From: an uncultured Methanobrevibacter sp. | GTDB lineage: Archaea; Methanobacteriota; Methanobacteria; Methanobacteriales; Methanobacteriaceae | Assembly: GCF_946184425.1 (NCBI RefSeq) | Contig: NZ_CAMHFP010000017.1 | Span: forward strand, 1-40,833 | Length of the DNA stretch: 40,833 bases | Direction: 5' to 3' | In this document: piece by piece, positions 15,725-23,486 of the stretch | How positions within the stretch are numbered: position 1 is the stretch's first letter | Layout: each line of letters starts with the position of its first letter | Program-made: the position numbers and the translations under genes | The notes under the pieces: generated by a model | The model's input: only the letters and a program-made list of their open reading frames with translations | Told to the model about the DNA's origin: nothing | Databases searched by the model: none

Positions 15725-16894
15725 TCAATACAGTCCTTTATTAAATGTATTTAAAGCTATTATACCAGCTTTTAATCTTAAAAGACCCTCTCTTAATAAT
15801 TCCTGAGGACATGCTATATTCATCCTCAAGAAACTATCACCGTTTTTACCAAAATCTATTCCTGCAGATAAAAATAATCCCTGATTTTGTCTTAAAAATC
15901 CGGACAAGACCTTTGATGGAACTTTAAGTTCACTGCAATCCAACCACAGCAGATATGTCGCATCACATTCAACAAGCTTGATTACAGGCAATTCTTCAGA
16001 TAGATATTCTTTTACAAACTGTTTATTTTCATACAAAACTTCTTTTAGCTCTTCCAACCATTCTTCAGATTGATTATATGCCGCCACGACAGCAGTTGCT
16101 GCAAAGACATTGCAAGAGCCGGAATTATCAATGTGCATTTGATTTTTGATTTTTTCTAACAATTCATTGTTGGATGTTTGCACGATTGAACTTTGAAAAC
16201 CTGCAATATTAAAAGATTTTGAAGGTGACAGGCAACGAACGACATTATCAGATGATTTGAACGGATTATATTTTAATTTTGGATCTGTCAAATCACAATG
16301 AATTTCATCTGATATCAATATTACATCATGCTTTTTGCATAACTCATCAATTTTGTCCAAATCCTCTCTGGACCATATTTTACCAATAGGATTGTGAGGA
16401 TTGCACAATATCATCAATTTAACTTCAGATAAGTTTTCATCCAAATCATCGAAATCAATGAAATATTTACCATTTTCATAGACCAACTGATTTTCCAATA
16501 CCTTTCTGTTATTTTCCTCAATAACATGATAGAATACATGATAAACCGGAGATTGAATTAAGATTTCGTCTCCAACATCAGTCAAACATCTAATCATTGA
16601 TGAAATTGAAGGCATAACACCTACAGAATATGCCATTTGCTCACGAGACATCTCAAGACCGTATCGTCTATACCACCAATCAATATATGCTTCAAATAAT
16701 TCATCAGGAACAATTGTATATCCATAAACCGGATGATTCGCCCTTTTTAAAATTGCTTCATTAATGGCTGGCGCTACCTTAAAATCCATGTCTGCAACCC
16801 ACATAGGCAGGTCATCTTCAAACAAATCCCATTTTAGAGAGTTAGTGCTGTGTCTATCCACAACACTTTCAAAATCATATTTAGTATTTTTCAT
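15725..16894 (-). CDS. patB: MalY/PatB-type PLP C-S lyase or aminotransferase
   Basis: The 389-residue protein (from the ATG at 16894) is a fold-type I PLP enzyme. It has MWVADMDF near the N-terminus (31-38), NPHNPIG (165-171), SDEIHCDL with the PLP-binding Asp196, and LSPSKSFNIAGFQ with Lys226 as the Schiff-base residue. The MWVADMDF and SDEIHCDL signatures point to the MalY/PatB group, usually cystathionine beta-lyases, over plain aspartate aminotransferases. I chose the ATG at 16894 because it gives the usual start; it overlaps the stop of the upstream nitroreductase by 14 bases, so the two are co-transcribed. An in-frame ATG at 16915 would add seven residues. Confidence 0.85.
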   Translation of the reverse strand: MKNTKYDFESVVDRHSTNSLKWDLFEDDLPMWVADMDFKVAPAINEAILKRANHPVYGYTIVPDELFEAYIDWWYRRYGLEMSREQMAYSVGVMPSISSMIRCLTDVGDEILIQSPVYHVFYHVIEENNRKVLENQLVYENGKYFIDFDDLDENLSEVKLMILCNPHNPIGKIWSREDLDKIDELCKKHDVILISDEIHCDLTDPKLKYNPFKSSDNVVRCLSPSKSFNIAGFQSSIVQTSNNELLEKIKNQMHIDNSGSCNVFAATAVVAAYNQSEEWLEELKEVLYENKQFVKEYLSEELPVIKLVECDATYLLWLDCSELKVPSKVLSGFLRQNQGLFLSAGIDFGKNGDSFLRMNIACPQELLREGLLRLKAGIIALNTFNKGLY

Positions 16895-17399
16895 AGTGAA
16901 TTCTCTCTTCATCAAACTTATCCATGAACTTGTTTTCCCAGCCTTCAGCAGGATATCCTATTGTAATAATACAATACGGTTTGGTTTCAGCGATATCATC
17001 AATTCCAATGATTTTACCTATTTTAGTCATTCTTTCCTCTTCAGGTGCAACCCCATTCCAAAGGCCACCTAAACCTAAGTTAACTGCTTCAAGCAACATA
17101 TTTTCAGCTGCAGCCCCCATATCCTGTTGCCATACGGTTTTATAAAAAGCCCTTTCAATATTTGCAACCAAAACAATAGCCGCAGGGGCATTGGTTACAC
17201 GAGGTTTTATTTCACCGAGTTTTGCCAAGGTTTCCTTATTCTTAATGACAACAAATTCCCATGGTTCAGCCCCTAATCTTGATCCTGGAGCTTGCATACC
17301 TGCTTTGATAATTTTTAAAATATCATCATCATTTACTTCTTTATCTGCATATTCACGAATGCTTCGTCTTGTATTAATAATCTCTTCAAATTCAACCAT
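16881..17399 (-). CDS. Nitroreductase family protein
   Basis: The 172-residue protein has the nitroreductase blocks: NTRRSIREY near the N-terminus, AGMQAPGSRLGAEPWEFVVI, GAAAENMLLEAVNLGLGGLWNG and a final TIGYPAEGW. It is an FMN oxidoreductase of unknown substrate and differs clearly from the one at 189-689. A longer open frame reaches 17495, but the ATG at 17399 has a GTGAT site four bases upstream and matches the family start; the extra 32 residues are hydrophobic and low in complexity. It overlaps the PLP-enzyme gene by 14 bases and probably forms a two-gene operon with it. Confidence 0.88.
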   Translation of the reverse strand: MVEFEEIINTRRSIREYADKEVNDDDILKIIKAGMQAPGSRLGAEPWEFVVIKNKETLAKLGEIKPRVTNAPAAIVLVANIERAFYKTVWQQDMGAAAENMLLEAVNLGLGGLWNGVAPEEERMTKIGKIIGIDDIAETKPYCIITIGYPAEGWENKFMDKFDEERIHYEKY

Positions 17400-17472
17400 A
17401 ATATCACTAAAAAAAATATTAATAATTTTAATAAGATTTACATCAGATATATATTTATTTATTAAAAAATAG

Positions 17473-17592
17473 ATGGAAAAAATAGTATCAAACAAAATAG
17501 AAGACTTTTTTCTTGATTTTGAAAATTCTGTTTTTAAAAAAATAAAATTAAGTGAAATGCATAAAGATACTTTTGCACTTCAAAAAAATTAA
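17473..17592 (+). CDS. Possible 39-residue small ORF
   Basis: A plus-strand frame reads MEKIVSNKIEDFFLDFENSV and continues to ...MHKDTFALQKN. It has a balanced, charged composition that looks more protein-like than most chance frames in AT-rich gaps. No ribosome binding site precedes it, but a TATA-like TATATATTTATT is about 20-27 bp upstream, which would suit a leaderless message. Its stop codon ends one base before the end of the convergent gene at 17593-18384. It could be a remnant or chance; I know no family. Confidence 0.3.
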   Translation: MEKIVSNKIEDFFLDFENSVFKKIKLSEMHKDTFALQKN

Positions 17593-18384
17593 TTACTCAT
17601 CAAAACGAGAATTTTCATTTAATTTAAATGAAATATCATGCTTTGAGCAGTAATCTTCAACATGACCTAAAATTTCTTGAATATCTTCTTTTTTATATTC
17701 ATTTTTGAAATAATATACAACTGGTTGAGCATTAGTGAAAACACCAATAGATAAAACCTCATTATTATAAACACGGATAATTAAGGTATTATACATTTGA
17801 ATATCTGCAATTATTTTATTTTTAGCTTTCCCCACAGAAGTTTCATTTCCTATTATCTTGATTTCACTGTTCTCATAGTCATTATTTAATTTTATAATCT
17901 TATCTTCATCTGTCAAAACATCATTTTCAGGTTTTATTTCACTCAATTTTTCCTTGAATAACTTAGCATTGTGCAACTTCTCTTGAACTTCAAGCAACTC
18001 TTTTTCAAGCTGCTTTTCATCTTCAATAAGAGAGTTAATGAATGCTTCACTTCCATTGTTGAAATTTTCATACATTTCCAAAACATCACGAGGAGATAAA
18101 ATTGAATTATTTTTAAAGAATTCCTTTGTATGAGGTTTTACACGAATACTTAAAGTTTTTAATTTTTCTTTTTTTGATTTTGAAGTATTGTCAAAAAATT
18201 CTTCTGCTAATTCATTGCCTCTTTTTTGAAAAGCTTTCATTCTAGAAGTAAATGCCTTTTCAAAATCTTCACGGGACATGTCTTCAGGGAAATTGAATTC
18301 AAATTCACCCGGAGTATATGACCCACCAAATCTTTCATTTCCAAAAACAAATTTTCTTGAGTTTTTTCCTTTTTCATTATTCAT
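17593..18384 (-). CDS. Unknown coiled-coil protein with possible DNA-binding segment
   Basis: The 263-residue product has no family I recognise. Residues about 85-125 (LSIRVKPHTKEFFKNNSILSP...) resemble a beta-strand plus two helices, as in small ribbon-helix-helix-like repressors, and are followed by a coiled coil (about 125-160, EDEKQLEKELLEVQEKL). The last 60 residues look like a separate alpha/beta domain. It is strongly charged and has no signal peptide or membrane helix. The ATG follows GGTGGT. Four 10-bp palindromes spaced in multiples of 19 bp cover its promoter, suggesting tight and perhaps autogenous control. The DNA-binding idea is inference. Confidence 0.75.
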   Translation of the reverse strand: MNNEKGKNSRKFVFGNERFGGSYTPGEFEFNFPEDMSREDFEKAFTSRMKAFQKRGNELAEEFFDNTSKSKKEKLKTLSIRVKPHTKEFFKNNSILSPRDVLEMYENFNNGSEAFINSLIEDEKQLEKELLEVQEKLHNAKLFKEKLSEIKPENDVLTDEDKIIKLNNDYENSEIKIIGNETSVGKAKNKIIADIQMYNTLIIRVYNNEVLSIGVFTNAQPVVYYFKNEYKKEDIQEILGHVEDYCSKHDISFKLNENSRFDE

Positions 18385-18399
18385 AATACCACCACAAAC

Positions 18400-18485
18400 A
18401 TGTATACATAATTGTTTTTTGTATACAATTAAATATTGTGATGAAGTACTATATAAATGTATGCATTTTTAAAAAAAGTATACTT
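18400..18485. promoter_or_regulatory. Phased palindromic operator cluster
   Basis: Three perfect 10-bp palindromes, ATGTATACAT (18400-18409), TTGTATACAA (18419-18428) and AAGTATACTT (18476-18485), and one with a single change, ATGTATGCAT (18457-18466), have centres at 18404.5, 18423.5, 18461.5 and 18480.5: all steps of 19 bp, with the site at 18442.5 missing. The TATA-like TTTATATAG of the downstream gene (minus strand, about 18449-18457) falls in the empty step, and the TTGTATACAA site lies near the expected start of transcription. Confidence 0.65.
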
Positions 18486-18489
18486 AAAT

Positions 18490-18750
18490 TTATTCCAAGT
18501 AATCGACAATACTTTGACCCAATGAAGTTAATTTATATATTCTGTTTCTTCGTTTTTCTTCATTAATGCAAATGACAATATTTAAATCTTTTAGATGCTT
18601 AAGCACACCAGAAATATGATTTAAACGAATTCCAGTGAATTTAGAAATCTGAGTTGGTGTTTTCTCCCCATCATCCAATGCTTTTACAGTTTTCAACCTA
18701 TAAGTTGAAATATTTATATGAGAAATCAATTTTAATGTATCATCATCCAT
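18490..18750 (-). CDS. Winged-helix transcriptional regulator (ArsR/MarR-like)
   Basis: The 86-residue protein is a minimal winged-helix domain: helices around KTVKALDDGEKTPTQISKFTGI, a recognition helix near RLNHISGVLKHLKDLNIV, and a wing at RNRIYKLTSLGQSIVDYLE. There is no ligand domain or cysteine metal site. The ATG follows GGTGTTATT. Its own promoter carries an imperfect 16-bp inverted repeat at 18778-18793 next to a TATA-like element. It is 105 bp upstream of the coiled-coil gene and could regulate it, itself, or the flavoprotein behind it. Confidence 0.85.
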   Translation of the reverse strand: MDDDTLKLISHINISTYRLKTVKALDDGEKTPTQISKFTGIRLNHISGVLKHLKDLNIVICINEEKRRNRIYKLTSLGQSIVDYLE

Positions 18751-18777
18751 AATAACACCTAAATTTTGTAAAATATA

Positions 18778-18793
18778 ATAACTCGTAAGTCAT
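18778..18793. promoter_or_regulatory. Imperfect inverted repeat in the winged-helix regulator's promoter
   Basis: ATAACTCGTAAGTCAT is symmetric at 10 of its 16 positions, with outer arms AT.ACT and AGT.AT. It directly follows, on the minus strand, the TATA-like ATTTTTATATG. A perfect 14-bp palindrome, AATATTCGAATATT, lies further upstream at 18820-18833. Both are candidate operators; palindromes of this length are not rare in AT-rich DNA. Confidence 0.3.
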
Positions 18794-18877
18794 ATAAAAA
18801 TTTATTCACAATTTATAAGAATATTCGAATATTATATAAAACAAAATAAAAGGAGATTGAAAAATAATGAAATTTAA

Positions 18878-19510
18878 TTATTTACTCAATTCAGCACCGA
18901 TTTCAAATGCCTTTTCAATATCTTTTGGATACTGTAAAATCAATTGTTTTTCCTTTAGTTCCTGGCTAAAACCGGCCATATTATATTTTGAATAATCGTG
19001 AACCTGCAAAGTATCGCAGATAGGATATGATACAACTTCACCGTTCAAAAATGAAAATAGAAATTCAGTACTTGCCAGACTATCCTTCATATTTTTTTCA
19101 AAGAAATCGAACGGAGCGTTCATAGTGTAAAAAATTCCAACATTTACTTTTCCACTGTAATAACTGGATCCATCATCATATGAAAGATTGCAGAAAATCA
19201 GCCTTTCAACCAATGCGCGAAATTCACTTGTAGGCTCGCCGAAGTAAATTGGTGTTCCTATGAGCAATGCATCAGCATCCAAAATTTTTTCAATCAATGG
19301 TGTTAAATCATCTCTCCAGTAACATTTGCCCTTGGTTTTATCCTTCATTTTACAAATCAGACAACTTCTACATCCTTTAAATACCAAATCATATAAATTA
19401 ATGTATTCCGTTTCAGCACCTACAGATTCAGCACCCTTTTGAGCGGCTTGCATTACCTCCGCTGTATTCCATTTCTTCCTTGGACTTGCATTAATTACAA
19501 TAGTTTTCAT
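18878..19510 (-). CDS. Iron-sulfur flavoprotein (flavodoxin-like NADPH-dependent FMN reductase family)
   Basis: The 210-residue protein starts KTIVINASPRKKWNTAEVM, a flavodoxin-like FMN phosphate loop, and has GTPIYFGEPTSEFRALVERL with the second FMN loop. A compact cysteine cluster at C47, C50, C53 and C63 (GCRSCLICK...KGKC) matches the Isf type that binds a 4Fe-4S cluster, though the last spacing is slightly longer than usual. Isf proteins pass electrons from ferredoxin to O2, H2O2 or other acceptors in anaerobic archaea. It lies between serS and the winged-helix regulator; a link to either is not shown. Confidence 0.88.
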   Translation of the reverse strand: MKTIVINASPRKKWNTAEVMQAAQKGAESVGAETEYINLYDLVFKGCRSCLICKMKDKTKGKCYWRDDLTPLIEKILDADALLIGTPIYFGEPTSEFRALVERLIFCNLSYDDGSSYYSGKVNVGIFYTMNAPFDFFEKNMKDSLASTEFLFSFLNGEVVSYPICDTLQVHDYSKYNMAGFSQELKEKQLILQYPKDIEKAFEIGAELSK

Positions 19511-19550
19511 TTAAAAACAACCTCACAATTAAAAATTCATTAAATCAATT

Positions 19551-19584
19551 AAATAAAAAAAAAGTTAAAGTGTGAAACACACTT
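19551..19584 (-). terminator. Terminator of serS
   Basis: A perfect seven-pair stem AAGTGTG-AAA-CACACTT (19568-19584) lies 12 bases beyond the serS stop. On the minus strand it is followed by TAAC and a run of nine T. Confidence 0.75.
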
Positions 19585-19596
19585 ATTTAATATAAA

Positions 19597-20874
19597 TTAT
19601 TTTTTAGCTTCGATAACTGTTTTTCCATTCATGTAAGGGACTAACACTTCAGGAACTTTAACGCTACCGTCAGGTTGTTGATAATTCTCTAAAATACAGC
19701 ACATGGTTCTTTCAGTTGCAATTGCAGTACTGTTGAGTGTGTGCAATATTTGAGCATCTCCAGAACCTGCTCTTCCGTAACGGGTTTTAGTTTTACGAGC
19801 TTGATAATCTTTACAATTGGTGCATGAAACCAATTCCCTGAATGCACCTGAACCCGGGAACCATGCTTCCAAATCATATTTTATTGCAGCATTATCATTT
19901 AATGCGGATGATACAATAGCTATGACCTGATATGGAATACCTAATTTTTGATAGATTCTTTCTGTGACTTCCATCAAATGATCATGTTGATGTCTTGAAT
20001 CTTCCGGTGTGGAATAAATAAACTGTTCAATTTTTTCAAATTGGTGAACTCTAAAGATACCTAAGGTGTCTTTTCCATGTGAACCTGCCTCTTTTCTAAA
20101 ACAGGTTGAAAGTGCACAGTATCTTAAAGGCAAATCTTCAGGATTGATAATTTCATCTCTGTGAAGAGCAGCCAAAGTTTGCTCAGCAGTTGCAATAAGA
20201 TACATATCTTCATTTTCCACTTTGTATAAAGTTTCTTCAAACTCACCTAATTCTGAAGTTTCTGCTGCAACTTCACCTTTCACAAAGAATGGTGTTTGCA
20301 TAGGTATATAACCTTCAGCTTCAAGTTCGGATAATGCAAATTGAATTAATGCCAAATTTAAATGTAGAATGTCTCTTTTCAAATAGTAAAAACGGGCTCC
20401 TGCAATGTCTGCAGCAGTTTCCAAGTCCGCACCATCTATTTTGTTGATTAAATCTACATGGTTTAAAAGTTCAAAATCATATTCAGGAATTTCACCATAA
20501 GTTCTGACAACCACATTGTCATCTTCAGTATCTGAAATAGGCACATCTTCATCTATTATGTTTCCTACCTTGTATCTGTAATCATCACGAAGTTTTAGGT
20601 AATCTGCATTTTTTGAAGTTAATTCTTTAATTTCAGCAGCAACTTCTTTAGACCTTTTAATCACTTCATCCAAATTACCTTCTTCTTTAGCTTTTTTAAA
20701 TGATTTTGATAATTTGTTTTTTTCAGATCTCAAAGAATTGAGTTTTCTTTCACCTTCTCTCCATAAGGTATCATATTCAATAACTTTTTCAACGTTTTCA
20801 GTATCTCTAAATCTTTTCTTTTCAGAGTCAATAATTAATTCTGGATTTTCTCTGAATAATTTTATATCTAACAA
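19597..20874 (-). CDS. serS: Seryl-tRNA synthetase (common class II type)
   Basis: The 425-residue enzyme has an N-terminal antiparallel coiled-coil arm (about 30-110) that grips the tRNA variable arm, and a class II core with motif 2 at FRKEAGSHGKDTLGIFRVHQ and motif 3 near ATERTMCCILENYQ. It is the common SerRS and not the rare zinc-type enzyme of some methanogens. The start is a TTG at 20874 preceded by GGGGAC; no ATG is nearby in frame, and translation from there gives the usual MLDIKLFRENP. It appears monocistronic. Confidence 0.95.
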   Translation of the reverse strand: MLDIKLFRENPELIIDSEKKRFRDTENVEKVIEYDTLWREGERKLNSLRSEKNKLSKSFKKAKEEGNLDEVIKRSKEVAAEIKELTSKNADYLKLRDDYRYKVGNIIDEDVPISDTEDDNVVVRTYGEIPEYDFELLNHVDLINKIDGADLETAADIAGARFYYLKRDILHLNLALIQFALSELEAEGYIPMQTPFFVKGEVAAETSELGEFEETLYKVENEDMYLIATAEQTLAALHRDEIINPEDLPLRYCALSTCFRKEAGSHGKDTLGIFRVHQFEKIEQFIYSTPEDSRHQHDHLMEVTERIYQKLGIPYQVIAIVSSALNDNAAIKYDLEAWFPGSGAFRELVSCTNCKDYQARKTKTRYGRAGSGDAQILHTLNSTAIATERTMCCILENYQQPDGSVKVPEVLVPYMNGKTVIEAKK

Positions 20875-21031
20875 TTTTTGTCCCCTAAAAAATTTTTAAT
20901 CATTTTATAATATGATTTTTTTATTTTTTAAAGTTAATCCTTGAAGTTAAGATTTTTAATGAAAATTAGATAAAATTTAAAAAAAAAATAGTGGTTGATA
21001 TGGCACCGCCCACACCCTCATCATATATTCA

Positions 21032-21403
21032 TCAGAGCAATGTTTCTTTAAAAGTCGCCTTTACATCATTTTTTATTTTATCAGAATAAGTTTCAAAATC
21101 AACGCCTAACATAGCAATTTCATACATTACTTTGTTTAATGATTTTCCTTTTTCTGTTAAGATATATTTTACATTTTTCTTATCGCATTTATCAACTATA
21201 CGATGTATTAAACCATTTTTCTCCATATCTTTTAAACAGTTACTTAAAACTTTATTTGAAAGACCAGGTTTATCTTCTTTAAATTCATGAAAACGAGATT
21301 TACCAAAGAATAAATCACGTATGATCTGAATTACCCATTTTTTATTTATCAATTTAACAACTAATTCTATTGGACATGATTTAATATGCTTTAAGGTTTC
21401 CAT
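21032..21403 (-). CDS. HxlR-family winged-helix regulator
   Basis: The 123-residue protein matches the HxlR family: CPIELVVKLINKKWVIQIIRDLFFG at the start, RFHEFKED and LSNKVLSNCLKDMEKNGLI as the helix-turn-helix, and YILTEKGKSL as the wing. The lone Cys near the N-terminus is a common redox or electrophile sensor in this family. I start at the ATG at 21403, eight bases after a strong AGGAGG; an ATG at 21409 is only two bases from it. A TATA element (21452-21462) and an operator-like repeat (21469-21495) precede it. No intact gene lies on the other side of the divergent promoter. Confidence 0.88.
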   Translation of the reverse strand: METLKHIKSCPIELVVKLINKKWVIQIIRDLFFGKSRFHEFKEDKPGLSNKVLSNCLKDMEKNGLIHRIVDKCDKKNVKYILTEKGKSLNKVMYEIAMLGVDFETYSDKIKNDVKATFKETLL

Positions 21404-21468
21404 GAGCATTACCTCCTAAAAATAGATAGGTTATAATGACTTGTATATCATCATATATAAACTTTTCG

Positions 21469-21495
21469 ATTTTTTGAGGTCACCAAAAGGTTACG
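21469..21495 (+). repeat. HxlR operator-like repeat, copy 1
   Basis: It shares the 12-base ATTTTTTGAGGT and the later GGTTAC with copy 2 and contains an imperfect inverted motif GGTCAC-N6-GTTACG. It lies between the divergent TATA-like boxes, close upstream of the HxlR gene's box, where autoregulation would act. Confidence 0.5.
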
Positions 21496-21793
21496 AAAAT
21501 CATTTATATACCTTGATTCCAAGTTGATATTAGAAGTTGCATGAATGTAGCTTCTAAATTGCAGAGATAGAAAAAAATGAATCCCATAAAGATTTGGAAT
21601 GAAAATGAAATATTTTTTCCTCAGATGATAAATAGTATTATTGTTTGAATCAATACGAATGAAATACTGCAAGCCCACGCAGTATCGTTGAAAAAAGATT
21701 CTATTGACCGGACTTAAAAAAAACATTGCAATTTGCGTTATTTAAACACTAAAATAAAATCCTCCCTATATTTCATTGGATTTCCACAAAGGA

Positions 21794-21820
21794 ATTTTTT
21801 GAGGTAACATTAGGTTACCT
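21794..21820 (+). repeat. HxlR operator-like repeat, copy 2
   Basis: This copy holds a perfect inverted repeat GGTAAC-ATTAG-GTTACC (21803-21819) preceded by the same ATTTTTTGA as copy 1. No TATA box or intact gene lies beside it, so what it would control is unclear. Confidence 0.5.
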
Positions 21821-21969
21821 GCACTTTCAAACCTCATATTCCCAAAATTTCAAAATAGTAAAATCAAAAAATTCCTCTATCTCTTAATTATACTTAATTT
21901 TCTATGAATTTTTACATTAAAAATCAAAAAACATAATTATGATAAATGATTATTGAAAACAGATTACAA

Positions 21970-22614
21970 TTAGACAATATCAAGTAACTGATTCATATCC
22001 TCAACAACTTTTAAGACATATTCATTTTCATAATCCTTTTCATTACCATAACCCCAACTAACCAATATGCAGTCTATCCCTGAATTTTTGGCAGTATTAA
22101 TATCAGTAGATGAATCTCCAATGTAAACTGTTTCATCCAAAGAAACATCAGCTTTTTTGATAATTCTATTAACACCAAAAGGATTAGGCTTGGAAGGATA
22201 ATCAGGATTATGACCTTCAATTAAAACAAAATCAATGCTCTTGAAGTATTTATCAGCAAAATATTTTATAGAATCAGTTTTTCTATTTGAATTAATTGCC
22301 AATAAAATGCCCTTTTCCTGCAATTTATTTAAAACTTCTAATGCATCTGGAAACGGAACGGAATTTTGTTTATTGGAAACACTGTATAATTTTTCATAAG
22401 CATTTTTAATCAGTTCAATGTTTTCCTTTGAATTTTGATCTTTTAAAATTAATGATACCGCCTCATCAATATTTCCACCTAAACATTCAATATACTCCTG
22501 TCGAGTTAAAGTAGGAAAACCATAGCTGGACAATGCCTCATCAAAGCATATAACTACATCCATTACAGTATCGCATAATGTACCGTCAAAATCAAATATT
22601 GCAAGTTTCTTCAT
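21970..22614 (-). CDS. HAD-family phosphatase (phosphoglycolate phosphatase-like)
   Basis: The 214-residue protein has all HAD motifs: DFDGTLCDT (residues 8-16) with the nucleophile Asp8, a helical cap domain (about 15-85), NSNRK as motif II, a Lys in SKPNPFG as motif III, and YIGDSSTDINTAKNSG as motif IV. The cap is of the small helical type seen in phosphoglycolate phosphatases and beta-phosphoglucomutases; the substrate cannot be fixed. It is divergent from the broken alpha/beta hydrolase gene across 75 bp and has no clear operon partner. Confidence 0.88.
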   Translation of the reverse strand: MKKLAIFDFDGTLCDTVMDVVICFDEALSSYGFPTLTRQEYIECLGGNIDEAVSLILKDQNSKENIELIKNAYEKLYSVSNKQNSVPFPDALEVLNKLQEKGILLAINSNRKTDSIKYFADKYFKSIDFVLIEGHNPDYPSKPNPFGVNRIIKKADVSLDETVYIGDSSTDINTAKNSGIDCILVSWGYGNEKDYENEYVLKVVEDMNQLLDIV

Positions 22615-22689
22615 ATATAACTCTTTGATTATCCTATGTAAAATATTTTACAATACATTTTTTAAAATATTAAAAATATAAACAATTGA

Positions 22690-23472
22690 ATGAACAGAAA
22701 AATAGAAATTAACGGAATTAACATTTCAGTTAAAGAGGAAGGAACCTGTCAGGACATGGTTTTAATCCATGGAATATTTGCAAGCAAGGAGATTATGAAC
22801 CCTCTATTTGATTACTACAAATCCAATTACCATGTAATTTCATATGATGTTCGAGGCCATGGGGAAAGTGATAAACCCAAAAGATTCAGTTTGAATGACC
22901 ATGCGAATGATTTAAAAGCTATAGTGGAGTTCTACAATTTAGATAAACCAATAGTAATTGGATTGTCAATGGGATCTTACATCACATTGACCGCAGCGGA
23001 AAAATACCCTGAGTTATTTTCAAAGATTGTATTAATAGGAATCAGAGGAAAAGGCAAGATATCCCTAATGGAAAAAGCGATAGAAGAAAATAATGGGAAT
23101 AGTAACATTGACTTAAAGGAAATGGGAAAGTTAATATCCAAAGGGTTTACCCTCCAAACACCAGTCCCAAAGAAATTCAAGAGTATTACAGAGGAAATAG
23201 AGGAAAAATTGAACTGACCAACGAAGAGAGAAAAAATATCTATGTTTCACTTTCAGAGTATGACATGATGAGCGATATTGACAATGTAAGAATACCTGTG
23301 ATTCTTTTAGTCGGTCAATATGACGGGTTGAATCCGCCGGAAGAATCCATAAAAGTCCATGATGCTTTATATGACTCACAGCTTGAAATTATTGAAGACG
23401 CCGGCCATATCATATACTTCGAAAAAAAAAGAAGAGGTAATAAAATTAATTGATTCATTCATAGGATATTAA
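22690..23472 (+). pseudogene. Alpha/beta hydrolase broken by two frameshifts
   Basis: The first frame (22690-23217) gives the start of an alpha/beta hydrolase with HGIFAS (oxyanion loop), DVRGHGESDKP and the nucleophile elbow GLSMGS. Near 23150-23152 (CCC) the frame slips: adding one C restores FTPPNTSPKEIQEYYRGNRG and continues to the acid residue in GQYDG and the catalytic His in DAGHIIYFE. At an A9 run (23422-23430) it slips again; the restored end is EEVIKLIDSFIGY and stop at 23472. The triad is otherwise present and codons look intact, so the breaks are recent or are errors in homopolymers. The start has no ribosome binding site and may be leaderless. Confidence 0.85.
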
Positions 23473-23486
23473 AAAAATTTTTAAAT

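Larger units (their letters stand above)
21404..21969. other. Gene-poor region with divergent promoter and operator repeats
   Basis: This 566-bp stretch has no convincing gene. A minus-strand frame at 21451-21726 lacks a ribosome binding site and has low-complexity sequence. It holds TATA-like boxes facing both ways (21452-21462 minus, 21503-21510 plus), two copies of a 27-bp repeat (21469-21495, 21794-21820), a perfect seven-pair hairpin ATACTGC-AAGCCCAC-GCAGTAT (about 21664-21685) and traces of a plus-strand reading frame around 21577-21713 interrupted by one stop. A decayed HxlR target gene or a small RNA would each fit. Confidence 0.5.

Noticed and set aside
18820-18833. Perfect 14-bp palindrome AATATTCGAATATT as an independent operator
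   Set aside because: A palindrome of this length is expected a few times by chance in 40 kb of AT-rich DNA, and it is far upstream of the TATA box; it is mentioned only as a side candidate.
21451-21726. Minus-strand 91-codon open frame before the HxlR gene
   Set aside because: It spans the HxlR promoter and operator repeat, lacks a ribosome binding site and has Phe/Ile/Asn-rich sequence typical of chance frames.
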